Below, piece by piece: positions 1 through 10,954 of a stretch of 64,000 bases of DNA. The DNA is taken from the NCBI RefSeq assembly GCF_042477335.2, contig NC_091247.1, positions 4,424,501 through 4,488,500 of the forward strand, read 5' to 3'. Each line of letters starts with the position of its first letter. The stretch's first letter is position 1. The translations under genes and the position numbers were made by a program. The stretch is from Ovis canadensis (taxonomy: Eukaryota > Chordata > Mammalia > Artiodactyla > Bovidae). The notes below the pieces were generated by a model. The model had not been told where the DNA came from. It did no database searches and saw only the letters and a program-made list of their open reading frames with translations.

Positions 1-284
1 AATCAATCCTGGATATTCATTGGAAGGACTGAGGCTAAAGCTGAAGTTCCAATAGCTTGGCCACCGAATGCAACGAGTCCACTCATTGGAAAAGACCCTG
101 ATGAAGGGAAATATTTAAGGCAAAAGGAGAAAGGGTAGACTAAGGATGAGATGGTTAGATAGCATCACCAACTTAATGAACATGAGTTTGAGCAAACTCT
201 GGGAGAGAGCAAAGGACAGGGAAGCCTGGTGTGCTGCAGTCCGTGAGGTCCCGAAGAGTCGGACATGACTTCAAATGAACAACA
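1..284 (+). mobile_element. BovB LINE, 3' end fragment
   Basis: This matches the extreme 3' part of a BovB (RTE) LINE: a 'tattcattggaaggactga' block, a 'cattggaaaagaccctgatg' block and the terminal 'agtcggacatgact'. It enters from the left edge, so its 5' limit is not seen. A short (GT)n follows directly. Confidence 0.9.
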
Positions 285-299
285 GTGTGTGTGTGTCTA

Positions 300-760
300 C
301 CTCATATATTTTTAAATTAAAAAGAACTTTTTTAACTGAAGCTCACATAATATGAAATTGACTGCTTTAAAGTGTAAAATCTGTGTCATTTAGTACATTC
401 ACCATGTTATACAACCGTTGCCTCTGTGGAGCACCGAAACCTGTTCATCATCCAGAGAAGATCAGCACCATTAAGCATTCACTACCCCCAGCTCCTCAGC
501 CCCAGGCACCTGCAAATCTACTTTTAGCCTCTATGGATTGATCTCTTCCAGAGATTTCATATAAATGGAATCAAACAATATGTGCCCTTTTGTGTCTGGT
601 TTCTTTCACTTAGCATCATGTTTCTGAGGTTCGTCCACCTCAGGAGTCAGGATTTCCTCATGTGCATGGTTGTATAATATTCCATTGTCTGGAGAGACTA
701 CATTTTATTCATCCCTTCATCCATCGATGGGTGGTCATATGATTTTGACGTGGGTGCTGT
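300..760 (-). mobile_element. Old L1 LINE fragment (ORF2 3' end)
   Basis: The sequence reads as the reverse complement of the end of L1 ORF2. Familiar blocks are 'tttcatataaatggaatcaa', 'tttctttcacttagcatcat' and 'taatattccattgtctgg'. Many substitutions show it is an ancient copy. Confidence 0.75.
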
Positions 761-762
761 CA

Positions 763-870
763 TCATTTCCATTCTACAGAGGAGGAAACGGGGGTGTTTG
801 AAAGGTCAAGCTGCTTACCCGAGGCCCCCAAACTCATGAAGTGAAGGAGCCCAGGTGTGGTCAGGCAGTC
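763..870 (-). mobile_element. MIR SINE fragment
   Basis: 'ccattctacagaggaggaaac' followed by a degraded 'gaggtcaagctgcttacccgag' is the reverse complement of the MIR core and tail. The copy is ancient and degraded. Confidence 0.55.
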
Positions 871-1007
871 GGACCATTGAGCTGGCCAAGAACCAGGAGA
901 GGAATCAGGCCAAGAGCAGTGGCAGGGGGAGCAAACACAGGAAACAGGACATGGTGAGTTTTCTGCAGCAGAAAAGCTCTTCGGGTAACCTTGAAGGGGG
1001 TGGTCAG

Positions 1008-1325
1008 GAGCGTCCCTGGCAGGCTCAGTGGTCAGGAATCCGCCTGCCAATGCAGGAGCCGCGGGTTCTATCCCCGATCTGGGAGGATCCCACACGCCTG
1101 GGATCAACTAAGTCAATGTGCCACAACTATTGAGCCTGCGCTCTAGACCCTGGAAGCCCACGCGCCTCAGCTAGTGAAGCCCGCGCTGAGAGTCCTTGCT
1201 TTGCATCATGAGAAGCCTCTGCAATGAGAAGACCCCCGCACCACGACTAGAGGAAAACTCACAGGCAGCAACAGAGACCCGGCATAGCCAAAAATAAATC
1301 CATAAATAAATTTTTAAAAACTTGA
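1008..1325 (+). mobile_element. Artiodactyl tRNA-derived SINE (CHR-like)
   Basis: It has the tRNA-like head 'ctcagtggtcaggaatccgc', a B-box-like 'gggttctatcccc', a body with 'gagcctgcgctctaga', and an A/T-rich tail with 'aaataaa' repeats. The subfamily cannot be set by eye. Confidence 0.8.
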
Positions 1326-1442
1326 TAAATAAAGGAATTGGTCAGTAACTGTATGGTTTATGAAGCCTTACAGGGTATTTGGCGCAATGTACTGAATGAT
1401 AATTTAAGACCGGGATGATCAAGAGTAGTTTCTTAATGTCTC

Positions 1443-1445
<3 letters not shown>

Positions 1446-1495
<50 letters not shown>
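1446..1495 (+). repeat. (CA)n microsatellite
   Basis: About 25 uninterrupted CA units followed by a few CCAT units and a CGTC. It is likely polymorphic in length. Confidence 0.97.
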
Positions 1496-1496
<1 letters not shown>

Positions 1497-1499
1497 CCA

Positions 1500-1938
1500 T
1501 CCATCCATCCGTCCAGGCTGGACTGGATGCAGGGGGATAAATTACACAATTCCAGGGTGTAAGCTACGCTGCTACTGAGAACACAAGTCACAGCTTACCT
1601 GATTATCTTTCCATTTTTACCCCCAAGGCAAGTTTTCCTCCAGGATCTGGTCTGGTTATCAAATCTGTGAGTGTCTTCACCCCTGGTCGTGCTTGGGGGA
1701 AAGAGTGTGACTTCAAAAGGGCTCAATCATTTCATGAGTTTGTTCCCAATACTTTTATCTCCTTGTACACATCTCCATTCTTTTTCAGCAACAGCTTACT
1801 TGGAAAAGCAGCTGCTAGGTATCGTGAAAGACATAACCCAAAGAAGGCTTCCTCTCTGAATTTTCCGCAGTGTCTGTCTACATCTGCGCTGCCAAAGACA
1901 ACAGCCACTAGTCACAAATGCTATTTAGGTTTATTTAT
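1500..1938. other. Unassigned sequence
   Basis: No gene or recognisable repeat. Two overlapping 60-90-codon open frames are present, but in different frames and without gene-like composition, so they are treated as chance. Confidence 0.5.
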
Positions 1939-1939
1939 T

Positions 1940-2277
1940 TTTTAAAAAAACTTTTTATTTTATATTGGAGTACCCTGGAGAAGGAAAGGGCAACCCACTC
2001 CAGTGTTCATGCCTGGGAGATCCTATGGACAGAGAGGCCTGGCGGGCTATAGTCCGTGGGGTCACAAAGAGTCAGACACGACTCCTTGACTAAACAGTGA
2101 TGACAGCTGATTAGCTATGACAGTTTCAGGTGAACAGCAAAGGGACTCAGCCATACATACACAAATATCAATTCTCCCCTGCAAACTCCTCTCCCGTCCA
2201 GGCTGCCACATAACGCTGAGCACAGTTCCCTGTGCTATACAGGAAGTCCTTGTTGGTTATCCATTTTAACTATTTAG
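1940..2277 (-). mobile_element. L1 LINE 3' UTR fragment, split by a SINE
   Basis: 'ctttttattttatattggag' at the left and 'agtttcaggtgaacagcaaa' plus 'ccctgtgctatacaggaagt' at the right are pieces of an artiodactyl L1 3' UTR in reverse orientation. The pieces are separated by the Bov-A insertion at 1973-2100. Confidence 0.75.
1973..2100 (+). mobile_element. Bov-A SINE unit
   Basis: The typical Bov-A run is 'ggagaaggaaagggcaaccc', 'actccagtgttcatgcctgg' and 'gtcagacacgact'. It sits inside the L1 fragment and is therefore younger than it. Confidence 0.9.
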
Positions 2278-2279
2278 GT

Positions 2280-3220
2280 TTTTGGAAACAATTGCAAATG
2301 TAGTATTTGGTTGCACGAGGCAGATCTCAAGTGCTCAGTATGCCCCTGAGATGGTGGTGACGCTGTCAGATGGAGCAGAAACAGGTGGCTTCCGTCACCG
2401 ACGAAATCTCCATGAAGAGGGTTGCGCTGGTCTGTACAGTGCCAGATCACTGGGCAATGGTCTCCATGTCACTCTGACCTGTGTAGACCTGACCTTCAAA
2501 AGGAAATACACGTTTTCTTTATCGGAGTCACGATTATTGATAGGATACTCCTTTGCTTCCGAGGGAAGGGGAAGTGGATAGATTACACAGGGCTGGGAAG
2601 ATTCAGCCCAGGTGCCCTACGTGGAGGAAAGGAGGTGGGCAAGTTGGGATCCGATGAGCTGTCCATGCCCCCCTGCCAGATACAAGCAGGTGGACAGGCC
2701 TGCTGATAAGGAAGACATCAAATCCCCGGAAAAGTGGCAGCAGCTATAAACACCACTTGGCGCAACGCAGGCCCGCTGAGGGCCCGGCCGGCACGAACAC
2801 GTCTGGCTCCAGGACTATGGGATCCTTCTTGATGTTCTGATTTAAGGCCTGGCAGGGCTTTCACTGCGGTGTCCCCTGATCTCACACACGCAGCGAGGCC
2901 CCGCTCTGAGTCGGAAGGAGGCCCGCAGCTCAAGCCCAGTGCTTCCCTGCTGCTCTGAGCTGCCGCGAAAATGGGGCCATAAAACACGACGAGGAAGGCA
3001 AGGGCCTCAGGAAGGAAGGGACCGGGGCTGTTAGGCTCCTAACTGTGCCGGGGAGAGCTGGGCCTGGGGATCCTGGAGGCCGGGCTCGTGACGTTGGATG
3101 CACAGATGAGTTTAAGGAAGGGAACAGAAGGATGTTCTTGGAGCTGGGGTTACCCGAGGTGGACTCCAAAGACAAACATGCCCACTTCTTTATGCTCCTT
3201 CCCTGTGTGTGCGTTTCCCT
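2280..3220. other. Non-repetitive intronic sequence
   Basis: No recognised repeat or exon. Base composition becomes GC-richer to the right. The open frames here are short and overlap one another on both strands. Confidence 0.5.
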
Positions 3221-3224
3221 TCCC

Positions 3225-3630
3225 TTCCTCTCTCTGCTTCCCTGGGAGCAGGCGGCAGCCGTTTGTTTTCGCCTGCCAGTGGAGGCTTGAAATATTACAA
3301 AGGTGGCGTGTGGAACGCTCCCCGCGGCCCTGGCCCGATGGCACGCGCGCAGACATAAAAAGCAAATATCATCAGTAACCCGTCGCCAGAAACCCAGCAA
3401 CAAGCCGAGAGTTTTTCTCCCTGCCGGGGCTGTTAGCGGCGATGTATTTCTCCCTGCACTAAGCACCATCTTTCCCAAGGCTGCATTACAATGATTTATA
3501 AACCCCATTTCTGGGGAAAACGAATAGATCAAAGCGAGGAGAAAGAAAGGGAGACATGAGCAGCTGGAGGAAGATATTGAAGCATGAAACAAAAACACAA
3601 ATGAAAAACTAGGCGGTGACACAACTGAGC
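3225..3630. promoter_or_regulatory. Candidate conserved non-coding element
   Basis: This repeat-free block keeps CpG dinucleotides in an otherwise CpG-depleted intron, with AT-rich motifs such as 'gcattacaatgatttataaa' beside GC-rich segments. It overlaps a 230-codon minus-strand open frame that has no recognisable domain. A conserved regulatory element is inferred from texture only; conservation was not measured. Confidence 0.35.
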
Positions 3631-3639
3631 AATTCCTCG

Positions 3640-4510
3640 CTGCACTCGTATCAGAGAAAAATAATAGTGAAATCTTGATTTTAATCCTTTCTTTCCCTTT
3701 GATGAGATGCAGCCTCCTGTCAGTTACTGGGGTTCTGAGCCACTGGAGGGCTTATGCGGGAAGAGGCTGCCCAGCGTCACAGTGGGCAGAGGGCTCTGCC
3801 AGGGGATGCTCTGATCTCAGCTACACCCTCGCCTCCCTCACCTTCAGGGGGAGACCATCCTAGGGGCTCGGTTGGCTCCTGAGTAAACAGAGGGCTGCCC
3901 TTTGTGGCAGGTCATGGCATGTGGTCAGGGCATGACCTCTTTAAGATCTCCACCAGCCTCTTCCAATTCGCTGTTGCCTAGACCGAACAGTTTCTTTGAC
4001 CTGCTGTCGTCCCATGATGACCAGAGGGAGCAGACAGACCTGAGGTCTGGCGCGGCAGCAGGGCTACTGCGATGGACGCCTGTCTGGAAATCTCAGCTAG
4101 GCTTTGCTTCTGAGCTCCCGGCCATCCATGTGCAGGAGAGACGTGGAGTCAGCTGAGGAGGGCATGGCCAGGCACAGGCATACGGGCTGGGCAAAGCACA
4201 GGAGACGGCAGGGTGGGGGTGAGGCCAGGCTGGCTGGAGGAGGTGCCCTTGGAAATGTGTCTTGAAGGAAGGACACCCGCTACTGTGGACAGGTTCTGTC
4301 CCCAGTCATCTGCCCGAGGCAGCCTTCCTGGCCCCTGTCCAGCTGTTTGCCACAAGAAACACACGTTTTTACTTAATCCTTCATGGTCTGTTTCTCCTCC
4401 ATTAAAATTATCATGAGCGAGGCACGTGGTCTCTCTCATCCACCGTCATCTCCCTAGAGCCTAGGCTGGTGCCTGACACGTAGTAGATGCTTCATAAAAA
4501 GGCAGTGAAT
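3640..4510. other. Non-repetitive sequence with a possible L2/MIR end
   Basis: Mostly unassigned. The segment near 4455-4505 ('gctggtgcctgacacgtagt') resembles the 3' end of an L2 or MIR element. No gene is seen. Confidence 0.45.
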
Positions 4511-4511
4511 G

Positions 4512-4612
4512 GGACATTCCTGGTGAACATAATTCAGGGAGCTCAGGTTTGATCCCTGGTTGGGGAAGTAAGATCCTGCATGCCCTGCAGTGCAGCCAAA
4601 AAAAAAAGAGAG
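4512..4612 (+). mobile_element. Artiodactyl tRNA-derived SINE, short copy
   Basis: It has a degenerate tRNA-like head, a B-box-like 'aggtttgatccctggttggg' and the tail 'gtgcagccaaaaaaaaaa'. Confidence 0.75.
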
Positions 4613-4617
4613 GGAGA

Positions 4618-4806
4618 CAGGGTATGAATGAATGAATGAATGGAGTGTACAAACGAATGGACGAGTGGTTAGGTGTGTGAATGAATGAATGAGTGTGCGT
4701 ATGAATGAATGAATGATTGAGTGAATGAATGAATGAATGAATATGAATGCGCGATGAGTGTGTGTGCAAGTTAATGAGTGTGAATAAATGCGTGAGTGGA
4801 TGAATG
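4618..4806 (+). repeat. (GAAT)n imperfect tetranucleotide repeat
   Basis: Clusters of GAAT/GAGT units are interrupted by GTGT-rich stretches. The minus-strand frames rich in His-Ser-Phe-Ile over it are translations of the repeat, not genes. Confidence 0.9.
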
Positions 4807-4965
4807 CATCGGCACTCACTTTCTCATTCAGTCCCCACAGCAATGCTCCCGGGTATGTATGATTACCCCCATTTTTACAGATGGGAAAACCAAGAGCGGT
4901 TATGTAATTTGTTCAAGGGCACACAGCTAGTAGGTGGCTGGGGCAGGATGAGAGCTGGGGGTATG
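4806..4965 (-). mobile_element. MIR SINE
   Basis: 'atttttacagatgggaaaac' and 'aagggcacacagctagtagg' are the reverse complement of the well-known MIR segment. Confidence 0.8.
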
Positions 4966-4969
4966 TGGA

Positions 4970-5660
4970 CCCAAAGCTCACACACTGGCCACCACATTCC
5001 GTGGCCTCCCCAAATCCTCAAGTTAGAACTTCATGCCTTACACTGACAAGGTCGTCTTGTTGGGAACTGAGTGGGGGAAGATTATGGAGGATTTGTCCTT
5101 ATTTTTAAGGTTGAGAAGCCCTCGCAAAGTACTAACGGGCTCTGCTGCAGTGACAGAGGACATTGCCAGGAGCCAGATTCCATCCATCCCTAAGGAGGCC
5201 TAAGCAAGATCCAGAGCAGGTCTGCAAGTAGAATAAGAAGGCTGCCCCCTCCTGTATGAGATACGGCAGCAGTTCTTCCTGCAGGCTAATTTTTCCACTT
5301 CTTTTTCAAAGGCCAACGCGATGAAATGAAGTCTACCCAGGACCGTAACCAGAGGATACTGTGCGTGGCGTGTCATGACGTTTGGGGTCCTCGCGGCCCT
5401 TGGGTGCTCTAAGTGACCAAGCACCTCTGATTGAAGGGGGCTTTGAAAGGGGGACCTTGGTGTGTGACTCGGGTGGGGAGAACGGCCTTCAGCCAGGGGT
5501 TGGTTGAGGTCAACAGGTTGTCCTTGGGCCCTGGAGTACGTGGCCAGTCCACCCTGCAGCCTGGACCGTCCGTGACTCGTCTGCCTTGTCAGCTCAACGG
5601 TGAGGATAGCACTGGCCCTGGCTACACCTGTGGGCATGTCCACTCACCTATAAAGCCAAT
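4970..5660. other. Unassigned sequence
   Basis: No recognised repeat or exon. A 147-codon minus frame (5200-5643) has no recognisable domain and lacks the composition of a conserved exon. Confidence 0.45.
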
Positions 5661-5662
5661 GT

Positions 5663-5945
5663 CAGGATCCCCTGACGGCCCAGTGGTTCAGAATCTACCT
5701 GCCAAGGCAGGGGACACAGGCTCGATCCCTGGTCTGGGAAGATCCCACGTGCTGTGGGGCAACTAAGCTCAAAGAGCCACGGCTACTGAGCCCAGGCACC
5801 TACAGCCTGTTACCGCAGGGAGACGCCCTCACACCGCAGCTGGCGTAGCCCCTGCACGCCGCAACTAAAGAAAGCCCCCAAGCAGCAACAGACCCAGCAC
5901 AGCCAAACACCAGTAAGAAACTAAGCAAATAAATAAATACCTTAT
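5663..5945 (+). mobile_element. Artiodactyl tRNA-derived SINE
   Basis: Head 'cctgacggcccagtggttca', B-box 'ggctcgatccctggtctggg', then the body and 'cagcacagccaaacacc' before an 'aaataaataaatacc' tail. Confidence 0.85.
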
Positions 5946-7340
5946 GTATAAAAAAACCCAGTGTGTCCATCGCAAAATTAAGAGCACTTATTTGCTTTTC
6001 CGATGGAGTCTTCAGTTCTATCAACAGAAAAGGATTCACCACCCCATTCCTCTCTAAAGGGTGTTGTATCACATTATCCCACCCAATCGGTAAAAAGAAA
6101 AAAAGGTGATTTGGGGGCAGCTTCTCCAGAACATAGCTGCCAGGAGGGTATGTGGAGACACTGATTCTACCATCTGTTCCCTTCCACTGCAGGCAGCAAA
6201 AACCCCAGGAATATGTGAATACTTCTGATGGAAAAATAAGCTTAGTTCCACTTTGCTCATGTTGGTTAGAAAAACCAAAGTTTCACCCTCAAAGTTGAAA
6301 GCAAGCAAACTGTCTCACACTGGTTGTTTAATATTTTAGAGAGCACTCGAGCTCCTGGCATGACAAGTTACTGTGTTTTCTGCCTGATCTGATTTTTAAA
6401 TAGACGAGTTACAAACCTCCTGAAAATTGGAGTTTATAATTGAAATATTGATAAACTCTTTCCCGTAAAGAAGCTACTAGATACTGCAGTAATAACTAGG
6501 AAACAGGCAAAAAATAATAAGAATGCTTTTCTCTGCTTAGCCAAGAAATACAGTGGCAGAGTTTATTGCTTACAAAACACAGCTGCCTTTCCTCAAATTG
6601 GATAGGAAAAAAATGAACCCTGATAAATTATGATGCCCCTAAATTCCAAAGATTGTACATCAATAATTGGAGGAGGCAACCATCATCTTTCTGGGCAGCC
6701 TACTTATTAGGACCATAATTTATTATTATTATGCTTTTGTGGAAATACACAGGCTGATAAAATTCAAATCCATTAAAACAAATGTCCTCCTTTCTCTGAA
6801 TCAGTAAGAGACACTGCTTCCAAAGGAAGTATTGTAAATTAGAAAAGCAAATGATTCCTATATACTCAGAAGTGAGACACTGAAAGATAATTGAAGGCGG
6901 AAACACTCACTCTTATCCAGACTTTCTGAATCTTAGCCTGGAATTCAGGAATTGCCACCACAGTGGGCAGCAAGATGCAGGATTGGGTACCACTATCTGA
7001 TGCTTCTGGCCCCAGCCTCCAGACTGAAGTCCTTTTTATGAAATGTTTCTGGTTTTTTTTTTTTTAATGAATTTTTTCAGGTGCGATTTTAACTAGCATG
7101 AGGCACATCTCAATGTTTCATTTGGAATGATTTTTGGAAATCACTGAGTTTCTCCCTTCCTCTTACTGAGGAGAAGCTGGAACTCACCGAGGGCATGCTG
7201 GAGAGAGTCCCAGTCAAGCATCAGGCCAGGCCCAGGCGTATCTAGCCTCCCTGCCACGATGCTTGACCAAAGAAAAGTCGAGTAGTTTGTGGTAACTGAG
7301 CACCCTGTGGTAACTGAGCGCCCAGCACGAATCCAACCTG
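5946..7340. other. AT-rich non-repetitive sequence
   Basis: No gene and no confidently named repeat. The part from about 6300 to 6900 is AT-rich and repeat-free. Confidence 0.5.
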
Positions 7341-7354
7341 GCATCACTAAGGGC

Positions 7355-7562
7355 TTTCGCAGGCATGCTCACTGTGTCCGACTCTCTGTGACTCCATGGA
7401 CTGTAGTTCACCAGGTTCCTCTATCCATGGAATTTTCCAGGCAAGAATACTAGAGCGGGTTGCCATTTCATCCTCTGGGGGACCTGCCCAAGGCAGGACT
7501 GAACCAGCATCTCCTGCATTGGCAGGCAGATTCTTTACCCCTAATTTACCTGGGAAGCCAAC
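7355..7562 (-). mobile_element. Bov-tA SINE
   Basis: Reverse-complement Bov-tA: 'ccatggactgtagttcacca', 'aagaatactagagcgggttg', a tRNA-derived end with 'ctgcattggcaggcagattc' and 'ttacctgggaagcc'. Confidence 0.9.
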
Positions 7563-7564
7563 TG

Positions 7565-8160
7565 CTTTTTAGGCATCATCTTATCAGAAATGCCTCTTGG
7601 AGTAAAAGAATTTGGGAGAAAGGGCCAAGAGGGCATCTGGTCTACCCTGCCACTCAGACCCGATAACTGTTCCTTGTGAAGTCCGTGGCACTTTAATCAT
7701 CTGGCGTTTAGTTCCCATGACAAGGCACCCCTTCTGTATTAGGCAGCCCTATCCATCGAGCCTTAGTCGCCCGGCTGAGACCATACCTGGTAAGAATCCA
7801 ATGTTGGTAGCATTTAAATTCTTCCTTCCTCTGGAGTGAATCAGAAAAGCTGTCTCCATTTCTATGGAACAATTCTTCAAAGACTTGAAAATTATCGAAT
7901 TTAACCTTGGCCCCTTCTTCTCTTTTGACTGGTCCTCCCATGGCTTCTGATGGCTCACCACCTTTTCCCTTTTTCTTCATGCCCAGTGTACTCCAGGTGG
8001 CCAGAACAGAGGAAGAAAGTGCTGGACAGGTATTGCCTATGCGTAACGTCAGTGCGCAGGCCAATACCACTTGGCCGCTTTAAGACTGTTCTGGGGAACA
8101 AGCTTGAATTTTCGCTCAGGCTCCCAAAGAAGTAGCGTCAAAGCTCTCATCAAGACAGAA
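7565..8160. other. Unassigned sequence
   Basis: No recognisable repeat or exon. Overlapping short frames occur on both strands without coding character. Confidence 0.45.
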
Positions 8161-8163
8161 GCA

Positions 8164-8470
8164 GCAGGGGCTTCCCTGGTGGTTCGGTGGTAAAGAATCC
8201 ACCTGCCAGTGCAGGAGACATGGGTTCAATCCCCGGTCCGGGAGGATCCCACATGCAACTAACAGCAACTAAGCGCATAAGCCACAGCTACCGAGCCGGT
8301 CACCGCAGTGACTGAAGCCCACTCACGCTAGAGCCTGTGCTCCGCAGCCAGGGAAGCCGCTGCAGTGAGGAGTGCACGCAGCACAGTGAGTAGCCCCCGC
8401 TCGCTGCACCTCGGGGAGTGCCCAGCACAGCCACAAAGGCCCAGCACAGCCAAATACGTTACTTATAATT
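8164..8470 (+). mobile_element. Artiodactyl tRNA-derived SINE
   Basis: The head 'cttccctggtggttcggtgg', 'cacctgccagtgcaggagac' and B-box 'gggttcaatccccggtccgg' are clear. The body ends at 'agcacagccaaatac'. Confidence 0.9.
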
Positions 8471-8980
8471 ACTAACAATTATTAATGTATATTCTTACTT
8501 ATCCAGAAAACTATACATCACTGAATACCACAGGACTTCTTGCCCTTCCTGTGAGCATTAAAACCGCTAGCACCAAAAGACCACAGTTTGTGTCAGACCC
8601 ATGGCCCACATCCACAAGTCTAAGCCAAATTCACCATCTTTCTGCAGACCTGCTCCCACTCTGGAATTTCCTATTTCACTTAGATGTACCATCATTGACT
8701 TGGGTGTCCAAACCAAAATTTGATATCCACCTTCAGCTTCTTTCCCTTGCCCTCCACCCTCAATCAGGGAACTCCTAAGTAACTCCCCAAGCCATCCCCA
8801 CGGCTACTGACTTAGCCTAAGACCTGCCGCCTCTCCCCTGCACAGCTGCAGTGGCCTCCCCCGGGTCTCCTGGCCTCTGGTTTATGGAATTTCTGCAGCC
8901 AGGTGGTCTTGCAAAAAAATCAGTTCCTCTCATTTCACTTCTTTATCTCGAACTTTCTAAAGTGTAGGGCCAGAACTAAG
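8471..8980 (+). mobile_element. Possible old L2-like remnant
   Basis: The pyrimidine-rich text ('ctttcccttgccctccaccc', 'ctgcagtggcctcccccggg') resembles degraded L2 3' sequence. The 97-codon plus frame at 8485-8778 has no recognisable domain and is not called a gene. Confidence 0.3.
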
Positions 8981-8984
8981 ATCT

Positions 8985-9385
8985 CCAGGCCGGCAGCGTG
9001 GTGTAATGGTTTGAGCGCAGGCCTGGACAGCCACCGTTACTAGCTGTGTGGATGGCTATTTGGGGGGTTGTTATGCTCAGCTCTGCTTTGGCCGCATGGG
9101 GTCTTCATTGCAGCACGTGCGCCTCTCTGGTTGTGGCACGCTGGCTCTAGAGTGTGGGAGCTAGGCAGTTGTGGTGCACGGGCTTAGTGGGACTTCATGG
9201 GATCTTAGTTACCCCACTAGGGATCAAACCCTGGCCCCCTGCATTGGGAGCGTGGAGTCTTATCCACTAAACTATCAGGTAAGTCCTTGGATGCAAGATA
9301 TGAATGAATCACGCCTCCATTTCCTCATTTGTAGAAGGGGACTCATTTCACAGAAGCTTAGGACTTGATGGGAGCTAGTGTTGTC
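8985..9385 (+). mobile_element. MIR SINE split by a younger SINE
   Basis: The left part 'ggcagcgtggtgtaatggtt' plus 'actagctgtgtgg' and the right part 'ccatttcctcatttgtagaa' are consecutive MIR segments, separated by the SINE at 9060-9290. Confidence 0.7.
9060..9290 (-). mobile_element. Artiodactyl tRNA-derived SINE inside MIR
   Basis: Reverse-complement copy with 'tttggccgcatggggtcttc', 'agggatcaaaccctggcccc' and a terminal 'aggtaagtcc'. It interrupts the MIR. Confidence 0.85.
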
Positions 9386-9394
9386 AATGTTTTC

Positions 9395-9612
9395 ATTATT
9401 CACAGTCTAGGCCCACATCCAGCATATGCCCACATTTTACAGTCATCTCTCCCAAATTCCACACTCCCAGGCCCCACCTGTTTTCCCTAGCAGCTCTCCC
9501 ACACAGCATCCTTCTTGTCTCCCTGATTCTCCAGGTGCTGTTTCCTTTACCTGGAATATCCACCCCCAACTCATTTGCCTACCAAACTCTTAAGCATCCT
9601 CCAAAACTCAGG
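9395..9612 (+). mobile_element. L2 LINE fragment
   Basis: 'ccaggtgctgtttcctttac' followed by 'ctggaatatccacccccaac' and 'aactcaggcatcaaa' follow the L2 3' consensus ('tgctgttccctctgcctgga'). Confidence 0.6.
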
Positions 9613-9614
9613 CA

Positions 9615-10410
9615 TCAAATTTAAAAATATTGACAATAGCAAGCGTGAGTGAGAATATGGAGTACCCAGAACTCTCATCCACTGCTGGTGAGGATGCAGA
9701 ATGGCGTGGCTCTTTTGGGAAACCACATGAAGTGTCAATTGCTCAGTCATGTCTGACTCTCTGCGACCCCGTGGGCTATAGCCCCTGAGGCTCCTCTGTC
9801 CACAGAATCCTCCAGGCAAGAATACTGGACTGGGTTGCCATTTCCTTCTCCAAGAAACTCACAAGTGTACTTATATAACCCAGCTCCCACTCCTATGTAT
9901 TTACCCAAGAGAAATAAAAACATATGCCTATGCAAAAACATGTGTGTGGCTATTCATCACACAATTAGTCACAGCAGTGCCAAACTGGCCGCAACCCAAA
10001 CATGCATCAGCCGGAGAAGGAATAAACAAACTGTGGTACATCCATACGATGGAAAACCACTTGGCAGTAAAAGAGAAGGAAGCACAGATGCATGCTACAA
10101 ACGGATGAATCACAAATGCGTTTTGCTAACGTCAAGCACCAAAGACTGAACCGTGTGGTCCCTTTCATACAAAATTCTAGGGAAAACAGAACTCTATTGG
10201 CAGAAAGCAATCTGCGATTGCCTGGGGCCAGGAAGAGGAAAGGAGACGAAGTGTGAAGGAGCACAGGGGAGCTTTTAAGGGAAGGAAAACGGTCCCACAT
10301 CTTAACCGTAAGGGAGGTCATATGACTGCACACAGCTACCAGAATCCACCAAACTGGATGCTTAAAATGCGTGAATTTTATCGATGACAAGAATACCTAA
10401 GTGACAAAGA
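9615..10410 (+). mobile_element. L1 LINE ORF2 end / 3' UTR, split by a SINE
   Basis: 'catccactgctggtgaggat', 'tatttacccaagagaaataa' and 'ctgtggtacatccatacgat' are degraded versions of the L1 ORF2 3' end and UTR. The element is interrupted by Bov-A at 9733-9852. The minus-strand 127-codon frame over it is not a gene. Confidence 0.85.
9733..9852 (-). mobile_element. Bov-A SINE unit inside L1
   Basis: 'ttgctcagtcatgtctgact' and 'caggcaagaatactggactg' are reverse-complement Bov-A. Confidence 0.9.
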
Positions 10411-10668
10411 GAGAAAACTATTAAAACAAACCCCCAGACTGTCCCCCTAATAAAAAGGCCCCCCTTCTCTGATTACCCCCTCCAGCTGTCCTGTCCTGGT
10501 TCACGTCCCATTTGTTGGACTTTTCCCATGACCTTGGCATTAGTCAGACAGGTCTGTCTCCCGATCTGCCAAGAGGTGAGGGCCTGGGATCCTTCATTCA
10601 CCTCTGTCCCCCACTGTGCCTTGTCACCAGGAGACAAGTTTCAAGAACTCTGCCAAGTGCTTACTGTC

Positions 10669-10940
10669 TTGCTGCTGCTAAGTCACTTCAGTCGAGTCCG
10701 ACTCTGTGTGACCCCATAGACGCTAGCCCACCAGGCTCCGCCATCCCTGGGATTCTCCAGGCAAGAACCCTGGAGTGGGTTGCCATTTCCTTCTCCAATG
10801 CATGAAAGTGAAAAGTGAAAGTGAAGTCGCTCAATCGTATCCGACCTTCAGCGACCCCATGGACTGCAGCCCACCAGGCTCCTCCGTCCATGGGATTTTC
10901 CAGGCAAGAGTACTGGAGTGGGGTGCCATTGCCTTCTCCA
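10669..10940 (-). mobile_element. Bov-A2 SINE (two Bov-A units)
   Basis: Two reverse-complement Bov-A monomers are arranged in tandem. Each carries 'ccgac', 'gcccaccaggctcc' and 'ttctccaggcaaga'-type blocks, and they are joined by a 'gaaagtgaaaagtgaaagtg' linker. This is the dimeric Bov-A2 structure. Confidence 0.93.
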
Positions 10941-10954
10941 GCTTACTGTCTTAC

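Noticed and set aside
1008..1325. Possible tRNA genes at the heads of SINEs
   Set aside because: The tRNA-like heads are degenerate, lack a complete cloverleaf, and are attached to SINE bodies with A-rich tails.
2930..3622. 230-codon minus frame, at first sight a possible gene
   Set aside because: No recognisable domain; it overlaps other open frames on both strands in GC-rich sequence, where stop codons are rarer. No splice or promoter support.
4454..4843. Minus-strand frames rich in His-Ser-Phe-Ile
   Set aside because: Translation of a (GAAT)n repeat and adjoining SINE.
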